DNA from: an uncultured Clostridia bacterium | Lineage (GTDB): Bacteria; Bacillota; Clostridia; Christensenellales; UBA3700 | Direction of reading: 5' to 3' | Assembly: GCA_947177795.1 (NCBI GenBank) | Contig: CAMWVR010000007.1 | Coordinates: 1-40,187, forward strand | DNA length: 40,187 nucleotides | Program-made: the position numbers and the translations under genes | Shown: positions 30,464-38,484 of the stretch, piece by piece | How positions within the stretch are numbered: position 1 is the first letter of the stretch | How the letters are laid out: each line of letters begins with the position of its first letter | The notes under the pieces: model-generated | What the model saw: the letters and a program-made list of their open reading frames with translations, nothing else | What the model was told of the DNA's origin: nothing | Database searches by the model: none

Positions 30464-31657
30464 CTATTGACTCTTCTTTGACTCGTCTGTCGAATTGAGC
30501 TTTTCAAGGATTTTGCTCTTGCCGAATATGAGTTTTTCCAGCCAAGAAGTAAATTTTTTAAGAGGTTTTCCCAATATAAATTCATATCCGACGTCTATCA
30601 AAGCTGTTATTGCAAACGCCAATACTGCGTTGGGGATAAGCAACAACAGTTTTGCCCACAGCGAATCGACAGCGTTTACAAAAAATGCGGTAAACGGAGA
30701 TATCAAAGGGTTTTTTGTATGCAAAAGATATACCGCAAAAGTATGCCCCGCAACTATACTCACCAACTTCGACAGCTTTTGTCCTGTCATGGGTTTTGCC
30801 GACACGAAAGCCATAAAGAAACATATCGATTGTATAAATACCAAAGGATTGTTGTATCCGTAAAAATGCCAAGCGTAAGGTCCTTGTTCAAACCAAATCA
30901 ACGAAGCGATAATCGCATAGTTGACAAGCGTGAATACAAGATATAATCCAAGCCAAAACGCAGGCTTTCTTTTCTTAATATCGCCGCTTTTGAGTTTCAA
31001 TATCCTGCCGTACAGATAAGGCACGGACGCCCATATTACCGAATAGCCGTTGTTGGTACCCATGATAGGCTTAACGTAATCAGCTACGAATCCTATAACG
31101 CAGAAAAAGAACACCGTAATAAATATAAAATATTTCACCGCCTTTTTCTCTACGACAAGCTTTGCAAACGCATTGAGCGCAGGCGCAAAAAGGCACAGCA
31201 AAATATATACCAATACAAACCAATATTCTCCTATCGCGCTTATGCAATATTTCAATCCGTCCCAAAAACTTTCAAACGTCAAAAGTCCGAACGCCATTGC
31301 AAGCAGCGTCGCTATCGTCCAGTATACGTAAACCTTGATAAATAGCAAAAAGAGTTTTTGCGGCTTTAATTTGACGGAAAACCAACCCGATATCAAAAAG
31401 AAAATATTGACGCCGACTATGACGAAACTGTCCGCCAACGCAGACCACATATAGGTAGTCTTTAAAGACATATCCATTCCCGTCTGAACGTCCATGAATC
31501 CCATATCGTAAATAATGATATGATGAACGACAATAAAAAACATCGCCATTATTCTCAACAAATCAAACAACACGTTGCGGACGGCTTTGTTTTCGTTGAC
31601 GCCAACGGCTTTGTCTTGCAATGGAAGAGCTATGTCACCTCCATTGACACTTACCAT
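30464..31657 (-). CDS. Acyltransferase-3 family membrane protein
   Basis: 397 aa from the ATG at 31657 (GGAAGATGAAAAAAGT ahead); an upstream TTG start has no site. About ten membrane spans. The N-terminal RNVLFDLLRIMAMFFIVVHH contains the family R...H signature of acetyl/acyl transferases (OatA, exopolysaccharide O-acetylases), and TFAVYLLHTKNPL near the end is typical too. It probably transfers an acyl group to a cell-surface sugar. No SGNH domain is fused. Its substrate is unknown; the neighbours do not form a polysaccharide cluster. Confidence 0.88.
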   Translation of the reverse strand: MVSVNGGDIALPLQDKAVGVNENKAVRNVLFDLLRIMAMFFIVVHHIIIYDMGFMDVQTGMDMSLKTTYMWSALADSFVIVGVNIFFLISGWFSVKLKPQKLFLLFIKVYVYWTIATLLAMAFGLLTFESFWDGLKYCISAIGEYWFVLVYILLCLFAPALNAFAKLVVEKKAVKYFIFITVFFFCVIGFVADYVKPIMGTNNGYSVIWASVPYLYGRILKLKSGDIKKRKPAFWLGLYLVFTLVNYAIIASLIWFEQGPYAWHFYGYNNPLVFIQSICFFMAFVSAKPMTGQKLSKLVSIVAGHTFAVYLLHTKNPLISPFTAFFVNAVDSLWAKLLLLIPNAVLAFAITALIDVGYEFILGKPLKKFTSWLEKLIFGKSKILEKLNSTDESKKSQ

Positions 31658-31700
31658 ACTTTTTTCATCTTCCAATTTTCCACTTCCCAAAATCTCTATT

Positions 31701-32165
31701 TTATCGCAACTTATCTTTTATCATAAGCCAAGGCGCTATATCCCAACCGCCTGCATTCGCCGGCGACGTAGACGGCAAGTAATTAAAAGTCAAATGCGGA
31801 TACGCCTTTTTTGCAGTATCAAAAGATTTGCGACCGTTGCAAAAAATCCCTTTTATATCGGCGGCATTCAGCACTTGCTCTATATCGTTGGGCACGACGT
31901 CCGTGATATCACTGTCGAGAGACCCCTTGCGATTGCAAGAATATATGATATCCATAAGAGCGATATTGTTATCCAAAAGCCATTGCCTTTTGCCTGCGAT
32001 ATCGTCGGGCGCAGGCGAACCTACGACTGTAGAGATCGTATTCCAAAACCTGTTGCGCGGATGCATATAATAAAATCCTTTCTCAAGGGATTTTACCGAC
32101 GCCATAGAGCCGAGTATAAGCACTCGACAGCGTTCGTCGTATATAGGTTCAAACGAATAAATCAT
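31701..32165 (-). CDS. Deoxyinosine-type DNA glycosylase (UDG superfamily)
   Basis: 154 aa from the ATG at 32165, which overlaps the preceding stop (TAATG). It has the superfamily motif LILGSMAS near the N-terminus (in place of GxDP), then MHPRNRFWN, ALMDIIYSCNRKGSLDSDI, FCNGRKSF and PSTSPANAG (the C-terminal H/N-type loop). This is the layout of proteins annotated as DNA-deoxyinosine glycosylase. It would remove deaminated purines. It is coupled to the upstream kinase gene. Confidence 0.85.
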   Translation of the reverse strand: MIYSFEPIYDERCRVLILGSMASVKSLEKGFYYMHPRNRFWNTISTVVGSPAPDDIAGKRQWLLDNNIALMDIIYSCNRKGSLDSDITDVVPNDIEQVLNAADIKGIFCNGRKSFDTAKKAYPHLTFNYLPSTSPANAGGWDIAPWLMIKDKLR

Positions 32166-32992
32166 TATTTGCTTATAAATATCTTGGTGCAAGGAGCTTG
32201 TCCGCCAAGCACTTCGGATATGCTGTAACGAGGATTGGCAATATATACCTCGCTTCCGTTTTTCAACGGTTCTTTGATATACTCGAGCTTCGCCACCGCC
32301 CCGTTTGCGCCCACTCTCGACGAGCCTATGCATTTGCTTTGAGCGTCGCATACAGCGTCAATGAGTTCATAACTATCCTTGCCCGTAATATTTCTAATCA
32401 AGGTTTTTTCATCCGACGGATTGGAGTAAATGCCAAGCGTAGACGTATAGATGAGCAAAGTCTTGCACTTGACAAGGCAGGCGATCTGCGACGCCGTCTC
32501 GTCGTTGTCCATACAATGCACGACGTCTTTTCTGCTTTTTGCAAGCTCTTGCAACTCGACTTTGTCTATCTCCTCCGACGAAAGCGGATCGTTGTAATTT
32601 ATGATAGGTATTGCGCCTTGAGCGGGACATCTCAAAAGCAATCTCTTGAGATTCTCTTTCTTTGCAGGGTCGTTGAAATGTCTGTGCTCGACAAGTATCT
32701 GTCTTACAGAATACCTCGGGTCGATATATTGGCGGTAATTATTCATAAGGATAGTCTGTCCCTGCGCAGCGTAATCCACCTTGACTTCGCCGTAATCGCC
32801 GTCAATCTCGCGTCCGTTGCGTCTGATATAGTCTATTCTGCCTATTTCCGTCGCTCCGCTCGACACCCAAATATAACCAGCCTTAAGCTCTCTGCTTATT
32901 CTTGCAATGGCGTTGTAATCTATATCGCCCCACGCCTTGTTAACGAGCGCCATAGATCCGACTTTTCCCACAAGTTCTACGTCAAATTTCAT
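32165..32992 (-). CDS. Amino-acid-kinase-family protein (ProB/UMP-kinase-like)
   Basis: A 275-aa cytoplasmic kinase. It begins VELVGKVGSMALVNK (phosphate-binding lysine and GS), then YIWVSSGATEIGR as in glutamate 5-kinase, IINYNDPLS, CMDNDETASQIACLV, LLIYTSTLGIY and RVGANGAVAKLEYI. The family uses ATP to phosphorylate carboxylates or UMP. It has no PUA domain, no proA neighbour and its substrate loop differs from ProB, so proline synthesis is not assured. Similar proteins are often annotated as uridylate kinase. Confidence 0.75.
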   Translation of the reverse strand: MKFDVELVGKVGSMALVNKAWGDIDYNAIARISRELKAGYIWVSSGATEIGRIDYIRRNGREIDGDYGEVKVDYAAQGQTILMNNYRQYIDPRYSVRQILVEHRHFNDPAKKENLKRLLLRCPAQGAIPIINYNDPLSSEEIDKVELQELAKSRKDVVHCMDNDETASQIACLVKCKTLLIYTSTLGIYSNPSDEKTLIRNITGKDSYELIDAVCDAQSKCIGSSRVGANGAVAKLEYIKEPLKNGSEVYIANPRYSISEVLGGQAPCTKIFISK

Positions 32993-33037
32993 GTTAACCT
33001 CTTATATTTATCCTACAATAATATGTATTTCCATATT

Positions 33038-34324
33038 TTACGCTGCAAAAAGCGTCTCGTAATCAATATCATGCTTTATGCAAATAAGAACGACTTGCCC
33101 CGACTCTGTTATTTCTCCGCTCTCTATATCGCCGATAGGCGTACCCGTAGTGGTATTCTTATCGGAGTTTTCGTCAGCAATGAGATTTATCACGCCGTCC
33201 TCGTCGATCTGCACAGTCACGGTGCCGTCCTCGTCAGTGCGATATACTTGCGCAAAACCGTTGTAATCATCGTCCGGCACAAGATCCGTATACGTATCAA
33301 GTCTCTCTAGCACTTCGGGAGTCGGATGTCCGTAATCATTGCCTGCTCCGCAAGATATAATTGCGTATTCACAATCGACTTTGTTGAGGAAATCCATCAT
33401 AGTAGACGACTTTGAGCCGTGGTGTCCCACCTTGAGCACGTCTGCATCAACGTCGTCAAAATACCCTTTGCCCATCAAATACGTCTCTGATTTTTCATTG
33501 GAATCACCTGTCAAAACGATGGTTCTGTCGGCGTATTCAAGTAAACAGGTTGGTGACACTGCATTTTTATTTTCGGCTGAAGAGCCTTTTTTGATAGACG
33601 GATAATCTTCTTTGTCAAAGGAATAGCACTTCATATGCCAATTCTCACCGCTTATTTCATAAGCCCCTACGTTGTAATTTATTTCGGCTTGCTTCGTTAT
33701 GCCGTCCTCGACGTAAGTTTCGCTTACCGCCGCATTGTAAGCATTTTTCCACGTCGCGCTGGTTTCTATATCTGCATTAGGCAAATAGAAACTCTTGATT
33801 TGATAGTTATCTACGAGTTTTTTAGTCTCTCTTATATGATCGTAGTCGGTATGCGTAAGGAAGAGATAATCAATCGTCGTGATTTCCAACTCCTTCAAGG
33901 CTCCGTCGATGACGTTCCAAGGAGAAGTAGTACCCAATTCGCTGCCAATATCCATTACCATTACTTGACCGTCTGGGAAAAGCAAAAGTATGCAATCGCC
34001 CTGACCTATGTCAAGCACGCGCATTTCCAGAATATCGCCGTGCAGTTCCGCCACTCCGCTAGGCACAGGCTTATTAGATACGTTTCCGCTCGATCCGCCG
34101 CTTGGCGGTCCGTCCGACGGAACGTCGTCGTTTCCTATTATACCCTTTACGAAGTCTATCAAATCTCCCCAAAGTCCCTTGACGGTGAGAAGTATCAACA
34201 AAGCTATCAGCAAGACGACTATTATCACGGTAATGATAGCTATCAAAGTCTTTTTATCGTTTGTTTGCTTCTTTGCAGGTCGCTTTCCCGCAGCACCTTT
34301 TTTCACAGGGTTTTTATTTGCCAT
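33038..34324 (-). CDS. ComEC/Rec2-like metallo-beta-lactamase-fold hydrolase
   Basis: 428 aa from the ATG at 34324 (AAGGAGAATTT). A basic, Ala/Lys-rich N-terminus, one membrane span (IAIITVIIVVLLIALLILL), a Gly/Pro/Ser linker, then an outside beta-lactamase-fold domain: MRVLDIGQGDCILLLFPDG, LTHTDYDHI (metal site HxDxDH), VLTGDSNEKSE, LKVGHHGSKSS and AIISCGAGNDYGHP. These match the C-terminal domain of ComEC and free-standing secreted relatives. ComEC membrane spans are absent, so it is not a DNA channel. It may be an extracellular nuclease or phosphodiesterase. Confidence 0.88.
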   Translation of the reverse strand: MANKNPVKKGAAGKRPAKKQTNDKKTLIAIITVIIVVLLIALLILLTVKGLWGDLIDFVKGIIGNDDVPSDGPPSGGSSGNVSNKPVPSGVAELHGDILEMRVLDIGQGDCILLLFPDGQVMVMDIGSELGTTSPWNVIDGALKELEITTIDYLFLTHTDYDHIRETKKLVDNYQIKSFYLPNADIETSATWKNAYNAAVSETYVEDGITKQAEINYNVGAYEISGENWHMKCYSFDKEDYPSIKKGSSAENKNAVSPTCLLEYADRTIVLTGDSNEKSETYLMGKGYFDDVDADVLKVGHHGSKSSTMMDFLNKVDCEYAIISCGAGNDYGHPTPEVLERLDTYTDLVPDDDYNGFAQVYRTDEDGTVTVQIDEDGVINLIADENSDKNTTTGTPIGDIESGEITESGQVVLICIKHDIDYETLFAA

Positions 34325-34341
34325 AAATTCTCCTTGACAAA

Positions 34342-35880
34342 TCAATCTTCGTCGGAGAAATACTCCAACATCTTTTTCTTTTTAGGCGGTTTGTTGTCGC
34401 CGTACTTTATAAATATCGTCGTCATCAAAGCAAGTCCGATGAATATCGATGCGTAGATAAACACGGAACTTTGATTTATCTTGTCCATGAATATTCCTGC
34501 GAACGCCGGAGTGACGGCTTGAGCCGACATCGAAAAAGCATAATAATATCCCGTATATTTGCCGACGGTACTTCCCCTCGACAACTCCGTGACCATAGGC
34601 AAAGTGTTGACGTTGACGCACACCATGCCAAAACCTGCAAGCAGAAAACACAGCGGGAAAAGATATTTTACTCCTGCTGTATTCGCAGTCATAAAGAAGC
34701 ACGGGATAAATGCGAGAGCCGCCACGACAACGCCGATGATAATCGTCTTTTTTCTGCCGAGTTTGTTGGCGAGCAACGCAACGGGCAACAGCGCAATAGC
34801 TCCGCCTGCGCCGTTGAGAATAGATATCGTACCTACGTAGCCTTGCTCAAACAGCAAAGTCTGCGTCGCATAAGTCGAGAGGTGCGATTTGACGGCGTTA
34901 TAGCCCATGAACCACAAAAATACCGTCATCAATATCAAGAAGAGCGACACGAGTTTTGCCTTGGGCAATTTATCGGTGCCTTCCGCCTCTTCTTCGTCCA
35001 CGACGTTGTATTTTTCTTCCTCCTCTTCTCTCAACTGCACGAACTTCTTTTCTTTGACGCTAAGCATAAATACGAGAAGGATTAGCAAAAGCACAACTGC
35101 CGTTGCAATGAACAGCCAAATATAATTCTTCGTCTCTTTGTTGGCAAAGATTTTATAAAGCACGATAGCCACAAGTCCGCCTGCTCCGCCCATAAAAGTG
35201 ATGAGCGCATTGGCTTGCGAGCGCAGAGGCTTGGGCGTAATGTCAGGCATGAGCGACACCGCAGGCGAGCGGTAAGAAGACATTGCGACAAGCAACAGCA
35301 ACAGAGCTATGATAAACATCACGAGTATCCACACGTTGTCTTTTGCCACGTTTGCCGCCATGGCTATTTGCGCCTGTTTTAGCGCAGAGAGTATCGCCGT
35401 ATCTTTCGTCGCCATAAGATCGACGTAACTCGTATCAAGGCTCAATCCCGCTCCCGTGATTGCGTCTGCAAGCGCAGGATTGAACTCCATTAACTTTGCG
35501 GTATCTGCGTATCCTGCCGCCATTATCTTCTGAAATTCCAAAAGCTCGAATATCGACAAGATTATCAAAGCCACTGCGGCGGCGATAGAACCCCAGAAAA
35601 TAAACTTGGTGCGTCTTCCCATTCTTGCGTTGACAGACTTATCGGAAAGCGAACCGAACAAAGGCAACAAAAATATCGCCAGGAGATTGTCAAGTCCCAT
35701 TATCAAGCCGTACTGCCAAGAATTGAGACCAAAACGCGTGTTAAGAATAAGCGGCATTATGTAATCGTATACTTCCCAAAAACACATTATGCCGAAGAAA
35801 GCAAATCCGACGAGAATCGTCCTCTTGTAGTCCAATCTCAACGTATCGCTATTTTGCGCGGCAATTTTTTCTTCTTTCAT
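34342..35880 (-). CDS. MFS sugar transporter (GPH/SLC45-like)
   Basis: 512 aa from the ATG at 35880 (GTAGGAAGATT). Twelve or so membrane spans. The loop GSLSDKSVNARMGRRTKFIFWGS is characteristic of the glycoside-pentoside-hexuronide and sucrose/maltose-type carriers; an unusual extracellular insertion of about 70 residues lies around 115-185. A charged cytoplasmic loop (REEEEEKYNVVDEEEAEG) divides the two halves. It directly follows the GH36 gene on the same strand (75 nt apart), so it likely imports an alpha-galactoside. Confidence 0.85.
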   Translation of the reverse strand: MKEEKIAAQNSDTLRLDYKRTILVGFAFFGIMCFWEVYDYIMPLILNTRFGLNSWQYGLIMGLDNLLAIFLLPLFGSLSDKSVNARMGRRTKFIFWGSIAAAVALIILSIFELLEFQKIMAAGYADTAKLMEFNPALADAITGAGLSLDTSYVDLMATKDTAILSALKQAQIAMAANVAKDNVWILVMFIIALLLLLVAMSSYRSPAVSLMPDITPKPLRSQANALITFMGGAGGLVAIVLYKIFANKETKNYIWLFIATAVVLLLILLVFMLSVKEKKFVQLREEEEEKYNVVDEEEAEGTDKLPKAKLVSLFLILMTVFLWFMGYNAVKSHLSTYATQTLLFEQGYVGTISILNGAGGAIALLPVALLANKLGRKKTIIIGVVVAALAFIPCFFMTANTAGVKYLFPLCFLLAGFGMVCVNVNTLPMVTELSRGSTVGKYTGYYYAFSMSAQAVTPAFAGIFMDKINQSSVFIYASIFIGLALMTTIFIKYGDNKPPKKKKMLEYFSDED

Positions 35881-35973
35881 AATCTTCCTACGTCTCAAAG
35901 TTTATTTATATGAGTATATCATACAATATACTTATATGTCCATTATTTTTTTATCTCAACGAGAGCGCGCCAT

Positions 35974-37962
35974 TTACACGCTCTTTATATTATATAGTCT
36001 CATTTCAAAAGGTTGCAAGGCTATTTCAAATTTGTTTCCGCTTGCGACTTTTGCAGACTCCCCGTCGACGGGATAAAACTGCGATATCTCGATATTGCTT
36101 TCGTCAAAGCTCACCGCTTTGTGGTCAAAATTATAATTCATCTGCTTGTCTGAAGAATTGCGGATCGCAAGTATGCCTTTGCCGTCGTTAAAGGCATAAT
36201 ATCCGTATACTCCGCCCTCTTCGGGAGCATCGCCGAAGAATACGCTATGGCGAATCGTATCGAAGTTTGTTTCCGCCCACTGCAAAACTTGAGCGGCAGC
36301 CGCATATCTTTCTCTGTCAAACATCTGAGGCGAGAAATAAAGTTCTACAAAGCCCGTGCCTCTCATCATACACATATATAGATAAGTCTTGAACTGCTCT
36401 ATGTCGTACGTCACGGTTGGGTGCGCCGAAGAAGGTTTTTGAAGATTGCTCGTCATAGGTGGATTGCAATTGCGCTCTGCATAGCAAGGCTCGTGATTAT
36501 ATAGGTTTGATACGGGAAATTGCAACTGTCTCACTTCAAAGAAATCTCGGTATCTGCCGTCTCTGTAATTGAGGCATTGCGACATGTTATCTCCCTTGCC
36601 TGCGTATCCCATATCTGCGCAATTGTTGAGCCAAATTGCGTCGCACCACTTCAAAAACCAAGGCGAGCAGTGAGCGTACGACGTCACGTTGAGAAATACG
36701 TCGGGACGGGTCTTGCGTATCGCCTCAAATCCTTTAGTCCACTCTTCCCAAAGGAAGGTATAGAAATAAAGTCCGTCGCCAACGCCTTTTGGGTGTCCGT
36801 GATTTTTTGCCTTGCAAGGCGTGATAGCAAATCCGTCTATCTTAAAATAACTGACGTTGTACTTCTCGCAGAATTGCGCCATCTTTGCGCACAAATCTTT
36901 GATATACTTGGGATTGCAGGCGCAAATATCGCGAGACTGTACGCACTTGGGATAACCTATGCTCTCCAACAATTTTGCATACTTATAAGTCTGTTGAGTA
37001 TATCCGCCGCGCGGTCCGAACCATACGCCGAAAGTCGAATCAAGGTCTTTGGTCAACTTGCTTTCGTTGTAAAATTCGTTGGGGAATTTTACGCTGTCAA
37101 ACTCCCAAAATTTTGCGCTCTTATAATCTATCCAGCCGTCGTCGACAACGTAGCAATCAAGCGGACGGAATCCTACGTCGGCAAAGCCGTCTGCAATCGC
37201 CTTAAAAGATTTCTCTATTTTATTACTGTCGATATCCAGCATGTTGTCGTACCAACTGTTGAATTGCAATCTGAATTTTGCAGGTTGGGCGGAGATAGTC
37301 GCAACGTAATCAAAAAAGTCTGCTCGCATCGAGTGGAAGTCGCTCTGTTTTCCGCTGCCTATCACAAAGGGAATAGAAGTATAGACTCCGTCTTTTGCAA
37401 TCTCGCCAAAGCTTCTGCCGACATAATATCTGCTGTAGGCAAAGCCATTCTCTATCCTGTTGTCTGCGACGGGAAACTCTCCGCCGAAAAACATATCGTC
37501 GACGTAATAAGGCTGTCCCATAGTAGTGATATAAGCAGGGATCATCACTCTCTTCTTTACCTTGGGTATGCTCCACTTAAAATCCGCTCGGCTTGCGTCA
37601 AAGCCGTCAAGGTCGATAAAGTCGATGACCACTTGAGGATTGGACGTTTTTAACTCAATGGTCTTTCTCAACGCTCCCGACTTCTCGTCGGCAACATATT
37701 CAATGCCGATATTCCAATCGATACCGTCGCGCGTAAGAGCCAACTCCAATTTGTTCTCTTCCGCCTTGACCACGCTCATTTGAGAGCTGTCAAAGAATAC
37801 TTTTTTGCGCATAATACCGCTTTTTACAAAATACGATACGCCGCATTCATATCCCGACTGATTGATTTTGTTACCCGTGATTTTGTTGACTAAATACGCC
37901 CCGACAATTTTATCTGCGTTGACGTCAATACCCTTGATTACCTTTTGAGATTCAAATTTCAT
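35974..37962 (-). CDS. GH36-type alpha-galactosidase
   Basis: A 662-aa cytoplasmic glycosidase (no signal peptide). It has a beta-sandwich N-terminal domain, then a TIM barrel with DCYVVDDGWID, FGVWFGPRGGY, the nucleophile strand YFKIDGFAITP (Asp in KxD) and VFLNVTSYAHCSPW, WLNNCADMG and a C-terminal strand domain. This fits GH36 (alpha-galactosidase, N-acetylgalactosaminidase or raffinose-synthase-like). With the following MFS carrier it makes a short uptake-and-cleavage pair for galactosides. TAGGGGG precedes the start. Confidence 0.87.
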   Translation of the reverse strand: MKFESQKVIKGIDVNADKIVGAYLVNKITGNKINQSGYECGVSYFVKSGIMRKKVFFDSSQMSVVKAEENKLELALTRDGIDWNIGIEYVADEKSGALRKTIELKTSNPQVVIDFIDLDGFDASRADFKWSIPKVKKRVMIPAYITTMGQPYYVDDMFFGGEFPVADNRIENGFAYSRYYVGRSFGEIAKDGVYTSIPFVIGSGKQSDFHSMRADFFDYVATISAQPAKFRLQFNSWYDNMLDIDSNKIEKSFKAIADGFADVGFRPLDCYVVDDGWIDYKSAKFWEFDSVKFPNEFYNESKLTKDLDSTFGVWFGPRGGYTQQTYKYAKLLESIGYPKCVQSRDICACNPKYIKDLCAKMAQFCEKYNVSYFKIDGFAITPCKAKNHGHPKGVGDGLYFYTFLWEEWTKGFEAIRKTRPDVFLNVTSYAHCSPWFLKWCDAIWLNNCADMGYAGKGDNMSQCLNYRDGRYRDFFEVRQLQFPVSNLYNHEPCYAERNCNPPMTSNLQKPSSAHPTVTYDIEQFKTYLYMCMMRGTGFVELYFSPQMFDRERYAAAAQVLQWAETNFDTIRHSVFFGDAPEEGGVYGYYAFNDGKGILAIRNSSDKQMNYNFDHKAVSFDESNIEISQFYPVDGESAKVASGNKFEIALQPFEMRLYNIKSV

Positions 37963-38055
37963 TAAAGCCCCCTAGTAGTCAGTATAAAATATTTTACTTA
38001 ATATATCTATGATAACATAATACGGACTTAATTTCAAGAGTAAAATCCATATATT

Positions 38056-38083
38056 AAAAAAGCGAGAGCAAACTCTCGCTTTT
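38056..38083. terminator. Bidirectional terminator-like hairpin
   Basis: AAAAAGCGAGAG-CAAA-CTCTCGCTTTT, an 11-bp stem with A and T tracts on both sides, upstream of the GH36 gene; it probably ends transcription from the repeat side. Confidence 0.75.
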
Positions 38084-38130
38084 AACGCATTATTTTGTCA
38101 CCTCGACCGTTGCGGAGAGGTCTAACATTT

Positions 38131-38295
38131 TAGATATTTCGACTTCGCTACGCTCCGCTCAATATGACTCGTTAAAAGTGAAGGTTTCGCCTTGAACGCG
38201 TCACCTTGAGCGTAGTCGAAAGGTCTAATCCGTATATTTAATCGATTAAGATTTCTCCACTTCGCTACGCTCAAGCGTAATGAGCGTAGCGACGG
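38131..38295. repeat. Cluster of dispersed intergenic repeats
   Basis: Three related units: ATTTCGACTTCGCTACGCTC at 38135, an inverted copy (TTGAGCGTAGTCGAAAGGTC) at 38206, and ATTTCTCCACTTCGCTACGC at 38251, followed by a diverged inverted fragment (AATGAGCGTAGCGA). Copy 1 at 27335 is the same family. They look like a REP/MITE-type intergenic family. Confidence 0.65.
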
Positions 38296-38356
38296 CATAG
38301 CGAGCAAGCAGGTACGTCTCGCGCGAGCGTCAATGACAAATAAAATAAGTTTCACC

Positions 38357-38481
38357 CAACCGCAGAGATTGGTGGGATTTTTGCCCGTGCGGCGGCAACC
38401 GAGCGGTGAGCGTACTTCCCGTACGTGACCCCGAGGGCGTCCTAGCCGTTAGGGTAAAAGGCGCGCCGATATATGCGGTTG
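38357..38481. repeat. 125-nt unit closed by an 8-bp inverted repeat
   Basis: CAACCGCA (38357-38364) is complementary to TGCGGTTG (38474-38481). Inside is a smaller hairpin CGTAC-TTCCC-GTACG (38411-38425) in a GC-rich context. It ends 3 bases before the stop codon of the next gene. It could be a mobile intergenic unit or a structured RNA. Confidence 0.5.
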
Positions 38482-38484
38482 AGC

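Larger units (their letters stand above)
37963..38484. other. Intergenic region with terminator, repeats and a structured palindromic unit
   Basis: No gene is apparent. It holds a terminator (38056-38083), several copies of the dispersed repeat (38131-38295) and a GC-richer unit closed by inverted arms (38357-38481). Confidence 0.6.

Noticed and set aside
32198..33310. 370-aa plus-strand frame across the kinase and hydrolase genes
   Set aside because: It crosses two real minus-strand genes and has no ribosome binding site or domain.
36520..37653. 377-aa plus-strand frame inside the GH36 gene
   Set aside because: Antisense shadow of a gene with clear catalytic motifs; no start signal.
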